Shown: positions 1-9,200 of the stretch, one piece after another
Position numbering within the stretch: position 1 is the first letter of the stretch
Layout of the letters: each line of letters starts with the position of its first letter
Assembly: GCA_938028765.1 (NCBI GenBank)
Contig: CALIZF010000035.1
Span: forward strand, 1-64,000
Origin: an uncultured Paracoccaceae bacterium
GTDB taxonomy: Bacteria; Pseudomonadota; Alphaproteobacteria; Rhodobacterales; Rhodobacteraceae
Length of the DNA: 64,000 nucleotides
Direction: 5' to 3'
Translations under genes and position numbers: made by a program
Notes under the pieces: generated by a model
Told to the model about the DNA's origin: nothing
What the model saw: only the letters and a program-made list of their open reading frames with translations
Databases searched by the model: none

Positions 1-141
<141 letters not shown>

Positions 142-162
142 TCGCCCCGGCGGCGATCGGAG

Positions 163-187
163 CGCCCGCGGCCATGCCGCGGGCGTT
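163..187 (+). terminator. Hairpin after tuf
   Basis: A perfect 10-bp inverted repeat (CGCCCGCGGC / GCCGCGGGCG) with loop CAT starts 21 bases after the tuf stop and is followed by TTGCCGTTT. It is a plausible intrinsic terminator for tuf, though the T tract is interrupted. Confidence 0.5.
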
Positions 188-248
188 GCCGTTTCCGCCC
201 GGCCCGCGGGCGGTGGCGAACGGCAGGGCGGCGTGATACCAAACCGGG

Positions 249-1052
249 GTGCTTGCCCCGTCCTGCTTCGCCGACCAGCCTTGGGCCGCCCTGACCGACG
301 CCGACCTCGCCGGCGTTGGCGTTCCCACCGTGCTGTCGCCGGACGAGCGGCGGCTTTACTTCTGGCTGGCGCGCGACTGGGCCTGCGGGGCGGGCGCGCT
401 GGTCGATCTGGGTTGTTTTGTCGGCGGGTCGACCGCCCTGCTGGCCGAGGGGCAGCGCCGGGCCGGCCGCGCAGCGCCCGTCCACGGCCATGACGCCTTC
501 ACCGTGTCGGAGCGGTTCAAGGCGCAGTTCCTCTACCCCGCCGGGGTGCCCGCCTTCGCGGGGGCGGACATGCTGCCGGTCGCGCGGCAGCTCCTGCACC
601 CCTGGGCCGGGACGGTGCGCCTGCATCCGGGCCGGATCGAGGATCAGGTCCGGGACGGCGTGCCGATCGAGATCCGCGCGATGGACGCCTCCAACACCGC
701 CGGGACGGCCGACGCGATGGCAGCCGCCTTCCTGCCCGCGCTGGTGCCCGGGCGGGGGATCGTGATCCAGCAGGATTTCCTGCACTGGCGCCAGCCATGG
801 GTAGCCGCGCAAATGGCGCTTCTGGGCGACTGCTAGCAGGTCGCCCATGCCCCCAAGGACACGGCCGTCTTGCGCTGCCTGCGCGCCCCGTCGCCGGCCG
901 AGGTCGAGGATGCGGCCGCCGCCTGGCTTTCCGCCACGGCGCTGATGTCGGCGCTGCGCGCGATCCGGCCGCGAGTCGCGCCGCTCGGCCTCAAGGCGGG
1001 CGTGCGGCGGCGGCACCGCAACGCCCTTGATTTCCCCCCCGCCCTGCCGTAA
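249..1052 (+). pseudogene. SAM-methyltransferase-like protein, interrupted by in-frame TAG
   Basis: A GTG-started frame of 195 codons has a class I SAM-binding-like start ([12 protein letters not shown]) and then hits TAG at 834–836. The same frame continues cleanly past the stop for another 71 codons (beginning QVAHAPKDTAVLRCLRAP) to TAA at 1050–1052. The coding pattern on both sides suggests one ORF of about 267 codons broken by a nonsense mutation. No good ribosome binding site is seen before the GTG, so the 5' end is uncertain. The substrate is unknown; it could be a sugar O-methyltransferase-type protein. A 195-residue truncated product could still be made. The tRNA-Trp gene begins 15 bases after the old stop. 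Confidence 0.6.
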
Positions 1053-1067
1053 CCCGTGCCGGCCTGG

Positions 1068-1143
1068 AGGGGTATAGCTCAGTCGGTAGAGCATCGGTCT
1101 CCAAAACCGAGGGTCGGGGGTTCGAGTCCCTCTGCCCCTGCCA
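1068..1143 (+). tRNA. trnW: tRNA-Trp (anticodon CCA)
   Basis: A 76-nt cloverleaf with encoded CCA end. The acceptor stem AGGGGTA pairs with TGCCCCT, followed by discriminator G and CCA at 1141–1143. The anticodon stem TCGGT/ACCGA encloses loop CTCCAAA with anticodon CCA at 1101–1103. The T-arm GGTTCGAGTCC is canonical. tRNA-Trp just upstream of secE is the usual alphaproteobacterial position. Here a restriction-modification cassette separates the two. Confidence 0.97.
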
Positions 1144-1330
1144 GATCGCAAGGTCAGATCCCGCCGCTCCCTGGCCTGGCGAACCCAGGCCTCCCAACGG
1201 TCGGCCGGGCAATCAGCCGGGTGCGGCCGTCAGCGCGCCGGGCGGGTCCTGCGCCTTGGCGGCGATCTCCTCGAGCCGGGAGTTACCGACGCGCGCCCGG
1301 CCCCGCGCGCGGCGGAGCGTCCGGGCGCGG

Positions 1331-1987
1331 CTAGCCCCTGCCCCGGCGCAGCGGGACGACCTCGGCGGGGGTGGCCTGCGAGTGGTTGGCGTAGGTGTTC
1401 CAGGTGGGGGCATAGGCATCCGCCTGGTTGCCCCAGACGGTCCAGCCGACGCGGGGGCCGCGGGCGAACAGCTCGATCCGCGGGCCGGGGCTGCACGCCT
1501 CGATCACCCCATACTGTTCGTCGGGCTTGCGCGAATGTTCGCGCTTCTGCGCGGCGATCAGGTTCTCCTGCCGGCGGCCGGGGGCGAGGGTGCGGGCGTT
1601 CCGGCCGCGCACGCCGAACAGGAGCACCTCGGTCACGTTGCGGAAGTAGAACCCCACCCCGCGCCGGTCGGGGCCGCCGTCCTTGCGGGTCTTGAACCAC
1701 ACGAGGTTCGACTTGTAGGCGAACCCCCAGTGTTCCATCACCTTGAGCCCGTCGGGCAGGAGCGCATTCGGCACCCAGAGGTAGAGATGCGCGGTCTCGG
1801 CCACGATGGCCTCGACCGGCAGATCGCAGATCTCGCGCAGGCCCATCGTCGGGTAGCGGTTCAAGCGCCGGTGTTCCGGCGCCATCTTGCCGGTGCGGTT
1901 CTGGAACTGCCAGGGCGGATCGGCCAGCACGGTGCGGAAGCGGATCGTGCCCGCGCGGGCCAGAAGATCGTCGGCGGCGGTGGTCAT
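1331..1987 (-). CDS. MT-A70 family N6-adenine DNA methyltransferase
   Basis: This 218-residue protein carries the MT-A70 catalytic motif DPPW at residues 23–26 (VLADPPWQFQN), followed by a Rossmann-like methyltransferase fold and the pattern HLYLWVPNALLPDG typical of this family. The expected reaction is SAM-dependent methylation of adenine N6 in DNA. Its ATG overlaps the stop of the upstream nuclease gene by 4 bp (ATGA), so the two are one translationally coupled unit and this is presumably the protecting methylase. The usual order of nuclease first, methylase second means expression depends on the nuclease mRNA. The target sequence cannot be read from the protein. MT-A70 enzymes also occur alone on phages and plasmids, so an orphan role is possible but less likely here. 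Confidence 0.88.
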   Translation of the reverse strand: MTTAADDLLARAGTIRFRTVLADPPWQFQNRTGKMAPEHRRLNRYPTMGLREICDLPVEAIVAETAHLYLWVPNALLPDGLKVMEHWGFAYKSNLVWFKTRKDGGPDRRGVGFYFRNVTEVLLFGVRGRNARTLAPGRRQENLIAAQKREHSRKPDEQYGVIEACSPGPRIELFARGPRVGWTVWGNQADAYAPTWNTYANHSQATPAEVVPLRRGRG

Positions 1988-2589
1988 GTCGCGTCCTCTC
2001 CGTCATCCTCGACATAAAGGGCCCGGCGGATCCCGAAGGCAAGGATCGGGCAGCCTGCCCCCCCGCCGCCTTCGATCCGGGGGATCAGCTTGCCCATCGT
2101 CGTCGTCGAGGGACCGTACGACGATCCTCGCCCGAGATCGTTGAAGATCCCCTGCAGCTCGTCCGCCCGCGTCACGATCACGCCAACGCTGATCGCGCGC
2201 AGGTCGAACAGCAGGCGGAAGTTGTTCAGGTCGCGGTCGAAGAACGGATCCTTGTTGTTCCATTCCAGCTCCAGCGCCACCCGGTTGCGGAAGCAGTCCA
2301 CCTTGTGCGTCGGCGTGTCGGTGCGCCGCCCGTCCACGTCCAGCGCGGTGCGGAACTGCCGTTCCGCCCATCCCCGGCTGCCGAGGAACCCGTCGATCCA
2401 GGCCGCGAGGCGCGACTTGTTGCCCCCGCCCGCAGCGATCCACGACCGGCGCAGGCGGAATGCGGTCAGCATGGCGAGGATGTCGGCCCATTCCGCGGGA
2501 AAGTCCTGCGACAGGATCGCGCTGGCATGGCGCCATTCGTGCGCCTCGTAGTGGTCAAGCACGAAGGGGGGCAGGCGCGACCGCAACAT
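1984..2589 (-). CDS. Type II restriction endonuclease, BglII/BstYI-like
   Basis: This 201-residue protein resembles the BglII/BstYI nuclease family. The segment VDCFRNRVALELEWNNKDPF holds a PD-(D/E)xK-like core, Asp98 followed by Glu107-x-Glu109, with a conserved downstream pattern FDRDLNNFRLLFDLRAISVG. BglII and BstYI cut AGATCT and RGATCY, so a GATC-centred target is a reasonable guess only. The gene is the first of a two-gene operon and overlaps the MT-A70 methylase by 4 bp. The pair is oriented against tRNA-Trp and secE, which lie on the plus strand. The GC content looks like that of the neighbours, so any transfer is old or came from a related genome. Confidence 0.8.
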   Translation of the reverse strand: MLRSRLPPFVLDHYEAHEWRHASAILSQDFPAEWADILAMLTAFRLRRSWIAAGGGNKSRLAAWIDGFLGSRGWAERQFRTALDVDGRRTDTPTHKVDCFRNRVALELEWNNKDPFFDRDLNNFRLLFDLRAISVGVIVTRADELQGIFNDLGRGSSYGPSTTTMGKLIPRIEGGGGAGCPILAFGIRRALYVEDDGEDAT

Positions 2590-2631
2590 CCGCGTGGCCT
2601 TTCACGGGCGCACACCATATCGCGGGCGCCT

Positions 2632-2643
2632 TGCCCCTGCAAG
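2632..2643 (+). repeat. Imperfect copy of the tRNA-Trp 3' end
   Basis: TGCCCCTGCAAG here matches TGCCCCTGCCAG at 1133–1144, the last bases of tRNA-Trp, at 11 of 12 positions. The two copies bracket the restriction-modification cassette. This is what a worn attachment-site duplication would look like, but a 12-base match is short and could be chance in GC-rich DNA. Confidence 0.3.
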
Positions 2644-2651
2644 CATCCCGC

Positions 2652-2679
2652 TTGCGCCGCGCCCGCGAAGCGCCTACAT
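2652..2679 (+). promoter_or_regulatory. Candidate sigma-70 promoter of secE
   Basis: TTGCGC (2652–2657) and CTACAT (2674–2679) with 16-bp spacing lie 33 bp before the secE start. A promoter is expected here because the upstream neighbours face the other way. Confidence 0.45.
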
Positions 2680-2711
2680 CGCCCCGCGATGCCCGACCCA
2701 AGGAGGCCGCC

Positions 2712-2915
2712 ATGGCCGGACGGACCAATCCCCTTCAGTTCCTGCAGCAGGTGCGCAACGAAGCGGCCAAGATCGTCTGGCCGACGCGGCGCGAGGTCGG
2801 GCTGACGACGGTGATGGTCTTCATCATGGCCACGCTGACGGCGATCTTCTTCTTCCTCGTCGATCTGGCCATCCGGACGGGCCTGACGCTGCTGCTCGGG
2901 GTCGCGGGGGGCTGA
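2712..2915 (+). CDS. secE: Preprotein translocase subunit SecE
   Basis: A 67-residue protein with the SecE signature: an N-terminal amphipathic stretch (FLQQVRNEAAKIVWPTRREV) and one membrane span at about residues 33–56. SecE clamps SecY in the SecYEG channel of the inner membrane. The ATG at 2712 is chosen because AAGGAGG sits 5 bases upstream (2700–2706). The length is that of the short single-span alphaproteobacterial SecE rather than the three-span E. coli form. secE precedes nusG as in most bacteria. Confidence 0.96.
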   Translation: MAGRTNPLQFLQQVRNEAAKIVWPTRREVGLTTVMVFIMATLTAIFFFLVDLAIRTGLTLLLGVAGG

Positions 2916-2971
2916 GCGGCCTTGCAACCCGCGCAGCCCTCCGATAAGGCGGGCGCTGATCCCGGCAAGGT

Positions 2972-3007
2972 GGCGCGCAGCGATTCGGCGTGCGCGCCGC
3001 TTTTGTT
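2972..3007 (+). terminator. Hairpin with T tract between secE and nusG
   Basis: GGCGCGCA (2972–2979) pairs with TGCGCGCC (2991–2998), followed by GC and TTTTGTTT. It has the form of an intrinsic terminator or attenuator upstream of nusG. secE and nusG are normally cotranscribed, so it may be partial or regulated. Confidence 0.5.
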
Positions 3008-3058
3008 TCGGTGGCGGCAGGCAAGGCTGGCGAAGTCCGGCGAAGAAGGCAGGCGTCG

Positions 3059-3595
3059 ATGGCGAAGCGGTGGTATTCGGTGAGCGTCCTCTCGAACTTC
3101 GAGAAGCAGGTCGCCGAAAAGATCCGGCAGGCCGTCGCCGACGCGGGACTTCAGGACGAGATCGAGGAGGTGCTGGTGCCGACCGAAGAGGTGCTCGAGG
3201 TCCGGCGCGGCAAGAAGGTGACGTCGGAGCGGCGGTTCATGCCCGGCTACGTGCTGGTGCGGATGGAGATGTCGAACCGCGGTTATCACCTGATCAACTC
3301 GATCAACCGGGTGACGGGCTTTCTCGGACCGCAGGGCAAGCCGATGCCGATGCGCGACGACGAGGTGAACCAGATCCTCAATCGCGCCGAAGCGGCCGTG
3401 GCCGCGCCGCCGCGCCACCTGATCCGGTTCGACATCGGCGAGAAGGTGCGCGTCACCGACGGACCGTTCGAAGGGTTCGAGGGCATGGTCGAGGACGTGG
3501 ACGAGGGCGCGAACCGGCTGAAGGTCTCGGTGTCGATCTTCGGCCGCGCGACGCCGGTCGAGCTCGAATTCACCCAGGTCTCGAAAGGGGCCTGA
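3059..3595 (+). CDS. nusG: Transcription termination/antitermination factor NusG
   Basis: A 178-residue NusG. The N-terminal NGN domain begins KRWYSVSVLSNFEKQVAEKI, and the C-terminal KOW domain contains RVTDGPFEGFEGMVEDVDE, ending LEFTQVSK. NusG binds the RNA polymerase clamp, raises processivity, and links to ribosomal protein S10 or Rho. The ATG at 3059 is chosen because the protein then starts as family members do (MAKRWYSV); the frame is open further upstream but that stretch contains the secE–nusG hairpin. The spacing to rplK is 84 bp, with a perfect 18-bp palindrome (GGCCCTGCCGGCAGGGCC, 3606–3623) between them. Confidence 0.97.
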   Translation: MAKRWYSVSVLSNFEKQVAEKIRQAVADAGLQDEIEEVLVPTEEVLEVRRGKKVTSERRFMPGYVLVRMEMSNRGYHLINSINRVTGFLGPQGKPMPMRDDEVNQILNRAEAAVAAPPRHLIRFDIGEKVRVTDGPFEGFEGMVEDVDEGANRLKVSVSIFGRATPVELEFTQVSKGA

Positions 3596-3679
3596 TCCCG
3601 CGGGAGGCCCTGCCGGCAGGGCCGTTCGACCGCTAAACCGCCCCCGCCGGGGGGCCGCGTGACCGAAGGAGTGGGCCAG

Positions 3680-4132
3680 ATGGCCAAGAAGGTGATCGGC
3701 AGCCTCAAGCTGCAGGTGAAGGCAGGACAGGCGAACCCCTCGCCACCGGTAGGGCCGGCGCTTGGCCAGCGCGGCCTGAACATCATGATGTTCGTCAAGG
3801 AGTTCAACGCGAGGACGGCCGATCTCGAGCCGGGCGCGCCGACCCCGGTGGTGATCACCTACTATCAGGACAAGTCCTTCACGCTGGAACTGAAGACGCC
3901 GCCTGCGTCGTGGTTCCTCAAGAAGGCGGCGGGGCTGAAGCCGGTGGGCAAGCGCAACCGCATGAAGGGGTCGGCCAAGCCCGGCCGCGATGTGGCGGGC
4001 ACCGTGACGGCGGCGCAGGTGCGCCAGATCGCCGAGGCGAAGATGAAGGATCTGAACGCCAACTCGATCGAGGCGGCGATGCAGATCATCTTGGGCTCGG
4101 CCCGGTCCTGCGGCATCGAAGTGAAGGGCTGA
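3680..4132 (+). CDS. rplK: 50S ribosomal protein L11
   Basis: A 150-residue L11 with the conserved N-terminal segment [20 protein letters not shown] and the C-terminal rRNA-binding domain. L11 forms the GTPase-associated centre with 23S rRNA and L10/L12. Between the two domains is an extended stretch, [19 protein letters not shown], longer than in E. coli L11 and of the type I recall from Rhodobacteraceae. The start at 3680 has AAGGAG at 3665–3670; an open frame extends 7 codons further but without the family start MAKK. rplA begins 5 bases after the stop. Confidence 0.97.
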   Translation: MAKKVIGSLKLQVKAGQANPSPPVGPALGQRGLNIMMFVKEFNARTADLEPGAPTPVVITYYQDKSFTLELKTPPASWFLKKAAGLKPVGKRNRMKGSAKPGRDVAGTVTAAQVRQIAEAKMKDLNANSIEAAMQIILGSARSCGIEVKG

Positions 4133-4137
4133 CGGCG

Positions 4138-4836
4138 ATGGCGAAGGTTTCCAAGCGTCTGAAGGCCGCCCAGGCCCTGTTTGCCGGCAAGGCGAACCTG
4201 TCGGTGGAAGAGGCGGTCGCGCTGATCAAGGAGGCGGCGTCGGCGAAGTTCGACGAGACGGTCGAGGTGGCGATGAACCTCGGCGTCGATCCGCGGCACG
4301 CCGACCAGATGGTGCGCGGCGTGGTGACGCTGCCGAACGGCACCGGCAAGACGGTGCGCGTGGCGGTCTTCGCCCGCGGCGCGAAGGCCGACGAGGCGCG
4401 CGCGGCAGGGGCCGACATCGTGGGAGCCGAGGACCTGGTCGAACGGATCCAGGGCGGCACGATCGACTTCGACCGCTGCATCGCCACGCCCGACCTGATG
4501 CCTCTGGTCGGCCGGCTGGGCAAGATCCTCGGCCCGCGCAACCTGATGCCGAACCCCAAGGTCGGCACTGTGACGATGGATGTCGCCACGGCCGTGAAGA
4601 ATGCCAAGGGCGGCGAGGTGCAGTTCAAGGTCGAGAAGGCCGGCGTGATCCACGCGGGCGTGGGCAAGGTGTCGTTCCCGCCCGAGAAGCTCGCGGAAAA
4701 CGTCCGCGCCTTCGTCGAGGCGGTGACGCGCGCCAAGCCGCCGGGGGCGAAGGGCACCTACCTCAAGAAGGTGTCGCTGTCGTCCACGATGGGGCCGGGC
4801 GTCAGCCTCGACCTCGCGTCGGCCGCGGGGCGGTAG
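4138..4836 (+). CDS. rplA: 50S ribosomal protein L1
   Basis: A 232-residue L1 with the signature motif [20 protein letters not shown] and the usual two-domain length. L1 forms the mobile stalk near the E site and releases deacylated tRNA. In E. coli it also represses the L11-L1 mRNA. It follows rplK with a 5-base gap, and the two are surely cotranslated. The downstream 226 bases hold an L10-leader-like region before rplJ. Confidence 0.97.
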   Translation: MAKVSKRLKAAQALFAGKANLSVEEAVALIKEAASAKFDETVEVAMNLGVDPRHADQMVRGVVTLPNGTGKTVRVAVFARGAKADEARAAGADIVGAEDLVERIQGGTIDFDRCIATPDLMPLVGRLGKILGPRNLMPNPKVGTVTMDVATAVKNAKGGEVQFKVEKAGVIHAGVGKVSFPPEKLAENVRAFVEAVTRAKPPGAKGTYLKKVSLSSTMGPGVSLDLASAAGR

Positions 4837-4884
4837 CGTATTTCCGGCGGCGACGCCGGGATGGCCGGGCGGCGACGCCCGGTC

Positions 4885-5056
4885 CTGTCCGAGACGGAGG
4901 GTGTGGGGCAACCTGCTTAATTTCCTTCCCGAGATGGGGAACGGGACGGACCATTCCGGGGGTATCCCCGGGCGATCTGGCCTCGGGACCCGTAACAAGG
5001 ACCCGAGCCCCTGCAACGGGGCAAAGCAGAGCCGGGGGGCAACCCCCAAACTGGAG
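4885..5056 (+). promoter_or_regulatory. L10 leader-like region upstream of rplJ
   Basis: The rplA–rplJ gap is 226 bases of structured non-coding sequence. It contains the stretch CCGAGACGGAGGGTGTGGGG and CCTGCTTAATTTCC, which resembles the L10(L12)4-binding mRNA leader found before rplJ in many bacteria, followed by several GC-rich inverted repeats. In that family, excess L10-L12 complex binds the leader and stops translation of rplJL. The limits given are approximate, and the call rests on position and remembered sequence pattern. A covariance-model search would settle it. Confidence 0.55.
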
Positions 5057-5062
5057 TGAACC

Positions 5063-5578
5063 GTGGATAGAGCCAAGAAAGAGAAAGTGGTCGAGGAACT
5101 CGGCCAGATCTTCGCAAGCTCTGGCGTCGTGGTGGTCGCACACTACGAAGGCATGACGGTTGCGCAGATGCAGGGACTGCGGGCGGAGATGCGTGCCGCC
5201 GGCGGGTCCGTGCGTGTGGCCAAGAACAGGCTCGCCAAGATCGCCCTCGAGGGAAAGCCGGGCTCGGCCCTGGCGAACATCCTCAAGGGGATGACCGTGT
5301 TCGCCTATTCCGACGATCCCGTGGCGGCAGCCAAGGTCGCGGACGCCTACGCTAAGAAGAACGACAAGTTCGTCGTGATCGGCGGGGTGATGGGCGGCGC
5401 GGTGCTGGACCCTGCCGGTGTCAAGGCGGTGTCGCTGCTGCCGTCGCGCGAGGAGCTGATCGCTTCGATCGTGGCGTGCATCGGGGCGCCGGCCGCTGGC
5501 ATTGCCGGGGTGATCGGCGCACCTGCCGCGAACATCGCGGGCATCCTCAAGACCATCGAGGAACGCGAAGCCGCCTGA
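5063..5578 (+). CDS. rplJ: 50S ribosomal protein L10
   Basis: A 171-residue L10 starting at GTG 5063 ([17 protein letters not shown]) with GGAG 9 bases upstream. It has the N-terminal rRNA-binding domain ([11 protein letters not shown]), and the C-terminal helix with repeated [17 protein letters not shown] turns that carries L7/L12 dimers. It anchors the L12 stalk to the 50S subunit. rplL follows after 70 bases. Expression is probably controlled by the preceding leader. Confidence 0.97.
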   Translation: MDRAKKEKVVEELGQIFASSGVVVVAHYEGMTVAQMQGLRAEMRAAGGSVRVAKNRLAKIALEGKPGSALANILKGMTVFAYSDDPVAAAKVADAYAKKNDKFVVIGGVMGGAVLDPAGVKAVSLLPSREELIASIVACIGAPAAGIAGVIGAPAANIAGILKTIEEREAA

Positions 5579-5648
5579 ACAACCCCTCGCCTTCGCAGGG
5601 ACGATCCCCCGCGTCGGACCCCATCTCAACCGAACTGGAACAAGTGAC

Positions 5649-6032
5649 ATGGCTGACCTGAACAAACTCGCCGAAGAGATCGTGAACCTCACGCTTCTGC
5701 AGGCGCAGGAACTGAAGCAGATCCTCAAGGACAAGTACGGCATCGAGCCCGCCGCCGGCGGTGCGGTGATGATGGCGGCGGCCCCGGGCGCGGCTGCGGC
5801 CGCGGCCGAGCCGGTCGAGGAAAAGACCGAGTTCGACGTGGTGCTGGTCGAGGCCGGCGCCAACAAGATCAACGTGATCAAGGAAGTGCGTGCGATCACC
5901 TCGCTCGGCCTGAAGGAGGCCAAGGACCTCGTCGAGGCCGGCGGCAAGGTGAAGGAGCAGATCGCCAAGGCCGAGGCCGAGGAGATCAAGAAGAAGCTCG
6001 AGGCGGCCGGCGCCAAGGTCGAGCTGAAGTGA
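5649..6032 (+). CDS. rplL: 50S ribosomal protein L7/L12
   Basis: A 127-residue L7/L12. The N-terminal dimerisation helices ([19 protein letters not shown]) are followed by an Ala-rich hinge at about residues 36–55, and then the factor-binding domain with [20 protein letters not shown] and [12 protein letters not shown]-like motif. It recruits elongation and release factors to the ribosome. The 254 bases to rpoB hold two perfect hairpins that could set the ratio of ribosomal protein to RNA polymerase expression. Confidence 0.97.
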   Translation: MADLNKLAEEIVNLTLLQAQELKQILKDKYGIEPAAGGAVMMAAAPGAAAAAAEPVEEKTEFDVVLVEAGANKINVIKEVRAITSLGLKEAKDLVEAGGKVKEQIAKAEAEEIKKKLEAAGAKVELK

Positions 6033-6068
6033 TCCGGCCGGTGCGTCCGCGCACTGCCGCCTGACCAA

Positions 6069-6151
6069 GGCCGGGCCGGGGCATTCCCCCGGCCCGGCCC
6101 GTCGCGTCTGAAGGCCGCCCCCGAAGGCGGCACCCGCATCTGGGGTGCCGC
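6069..6151 (+). promoter_or_regulatory. Tandem hairpins between rplL and rpoB
   Basis: Hairpin 1 is a perfect 13-bp stem (6069–6081 with 6087–6099, loop CATTC). Hairpin 2 is a perfect 9-bp stem (GCGGCACCC 6127–6135 with GGGTGCCGC 6143–6151). Neither has a T tract. In E. coli the rplL–rpoB gap holds an attenuator and an RNase III site; a similar role here is inferred from position only. Confidence 0.4.
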
Positions 6152-6286
6152 GTTCCGGGTCCGGTCGGGGTTCGGGAGGGGGCCTCTGGCAGGGCCTCCG
6201 GGAATGGAACCCCACCCCCCATTCGTGCGCGGCGCAGCCCCGGCCCGGGGTCTTGCGCCCGCGACAGGCGAAAGGTGACCACGATC

Positions 6287-9200
6287 ATGCAGACCCATGT
6301 CGGCCAGAAGCGCGTCCGCCGCTACTACGGCAAGATCCGCGAAGTGCTTGAGATGCCGAACCTCATCGAGGTGCAGAAGTCGTCCTACGACCTCTTCCTG
6401 CGCTCGGGCGAGCGCGACCGGCCGAACGACGACGTGGGCATCCAGGGCGTGTTCAAGTCCGTCTTTCCGATCAAGGACTTCAACGACACGGCCGTGCTGG
6501 AGTTCGTGAAATACGAACTGGAAAAGCCGAAATACGACGTGGACGAGTGCATGCAGCGCGACATGACCTATGCCGCGCCGCTGAAGGTTACGCTGCGCCT
6601 GATCGTGTTCGACGTGAACGAGGACACGGGCGCGCGGTCGGTCAAGGACATCAAGGAACAGGACGTCTACATGGGCGACATGCCCCTGATGACGTCGAAC
6701 GGCACCTTCGTGGTGAACGGGACCGAACGGGTCATCGTCAGCCAGATGCACCGCAGCCCCGGCGTGTTCTTCGACCACGACAAGGGCAAGACGCATTCCT
6801 CGGGCAAGTTCCTGTTCGCGTGCCGGATCATCCCCTACCGCGGTTCCTGGCTCGACTTCGAGTTCGACGCGAAGGATCTGGTATTCGCCCGCATCGACCG
6901 GCGGCGCAAGCTGCCGGTGACCACGCTGCTCTATGCGCTCGGCATGGACCAGGACGCCATCATGGCGGCCTACTATGACACAGTCATCTTCAAACATGTG
7001 AAGGGCAAGGGCTGGATCACGCGCTTCTTCCCCGAGCGTGTCCGGGGCACGCGGCCGACCTACGACCTCGTCGATGCGGCGACCGGCGAGATTTTCCTCA
7101 GGGCGGGCGAGAAGGCCACCCCGCGGATGGTGAACGAGTGGAACAAGGCCCAGAAGGACGGGCGCCTTCTGAACCTTCTGGTGCCGTTCGAGCATATCTT
7201 CGGCCGGTTCGTGGCGCGCGACATCGTGGATGAGGCGTCCGGCGCCATCCATGTCGAGGCCGGCGACGAGCTGACCTGGGACCGCGACCGCGACGGCAAC
7301 GTGAAGGGCGGCACGCTCAAGGTGCTGCTCGACCAGGGGATCGAGGAGATTCCCGTGCTCGACATCGACGGCGTGTCGGTCGGCCCCTACATCCGCAACA
7401 CGATGGCGGCCGACAAGAACTGGAACCGCGACGGCGCGCTGATGGACATCTACCGCGTCATGCGGCCGGGCGAGCCGCCGACAGTGGAAGCCGCCTCGGC
7501 GCTGTTCGACACCCTGTTCTTCGATCCCGAACGCTACGACCTGTCGGCGGTCGGCCGGGTGAAGCTGAACATGCGCCTCAGGCTCGACGCGCCGGACACG
7601 CAGCGCACGCTGCGGCGCGAGGACATCATCGCCTGCATCCGCGGGCTGGTGGAACTGCGCGACGGCAAGGGCGAGATCGACGACATCGACCACCTCGGCA
7701 ACCGCCGGGTGCGCTCGGTCGGCGAGCTGATGGAAAACCAGTATCGCGTCGGCCTTTTGCGGATGGAACGCGCCATCAAGGAGCGCATGTCCTCGGTCGA
7801 GATCGACACGGTCATGCCGCAGGATCTGATCAACGCCAAGCCCGCTGCGGCGGCGGTGCGCGAGTTCTTCGGGTCCTCGCAGCTCAGCCAGTTCATGGAC
7901 CAGACGAACCCCCTCAGCGAGGTGACGCACAAGCGCCGCCTGTCGGCCCTCGGGCCGGGCGGCCTCACGCGGGAACGGGCGGGATTCGAGGTGCGCGACG
8001 TGCATCCGACCCATTACGGCCGGATGTGCCCGATCGAGACGCCCGAGGGGCAGAACATCGGCCTGATCAACAGCCTTGCGACCTTCGCGCGGGTGAACAA
8101 GTACGGCTTCATCGAGACCCCCTACCGCCGCGTGAAGGACGGGCAGGTGACCGATGAGGTCGTGTGGCTTTCGGCCACCGAGGAGATGGACCACACGATC
8201 GCGCAGGCCAATGCGGCGCTGGACGCCGAGGGGCGGTTCGTCAACGAGTTCGTCTCGACCCGCAAGGGCGGCGAGTTCATGCTGAACCCGCGCGAGGCGG
8301 TGGATCTGATCGACGTCTCGCCGAAGCAGCTGGTGTCGGTCGCGGCCTCGCTGATCCCGTTCCTCGAGAACGACGACGCGAACCGTGCGCTGATGGGCTC
8401 GAACATGCAGCGCCAGGCGGTGCCTCTCTTGCAGGCCGATGCGCCTTTCGTGGGCACCGGGATCGAGGGCGTGGTGGCGCGCGACTCCGGCGCGGCGATC
8501 ATGGCCCGCCGCGGCGGCGTGATCGACCAGGTGGACGCGCAGCGGATCGTCGTGCGGGCGACCGAGCTTCTGGAACCCGGCGAGCCGGGGGTGGACATCT
8601 ACCGTCTGCGCAAGTTCAAGCGGTCCAACCAGTCGTCGTGCATCAACCAGCGCCCGATCGTGAAGGTCGGCGACGTCGTGACGAAGGGCCAGGTGATCGC
8701 CGACGGCCCCTGCACCGACATGGGCGAGCTGGCACTGGGGCGGAACGTGGTCGTCGCGTTCATGCCGTGGAACGGCTACAACTACGAGGACTCGATCCTC
8801 ATCTCGGAGCGCATCCTGCGCGATGACGTCTTCACCTCGATCCACATCGAGGAATACGAGGTGGCAGCGCGCGACACCAAGCTCGGCCCCGAGGAGATCA
8901 CCCGCGACATCCCGAACGTGGGCGAAGAGGCGCTGCGCAACCTCGACGAGGCGGGGATCGTCTATATCGGCGCCGAGGTTCAGCCGGGCGACATCCTGGT
9001 GGGCAAGATCACGCCCAAGGGCGAAAGCCCGATGACGCCGGAAGAAAAGCTCTTGCGCGCAATCTTCGGCGAGAAGGCCAGCGACGTGCGCGACACCTCG
9101 CTGCGGCTGCCGCCCGGCGCCTACGGCACGGTCGTCGAGGTTCGGGTATTCAACCGCCACGGCGTGGACAAGGACGAGCGCGCCCTGCAGATCGAGCGGG

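Noticed and set aside
834-836. TAG read as an amino acid (pyrrolysine or readthrough)
   Set aside because: No pyl genes or readthrough context are visible; TAG is used as a normal stop elsewhere in the window (for example rplA, glmM neighbours and ilvC).
2990-3058. Upstream in-frame start for nusG at 2990
   Set aside because: It lies in the hairpin between secE and nusG, and the extra residues are not found in NusG proteins.
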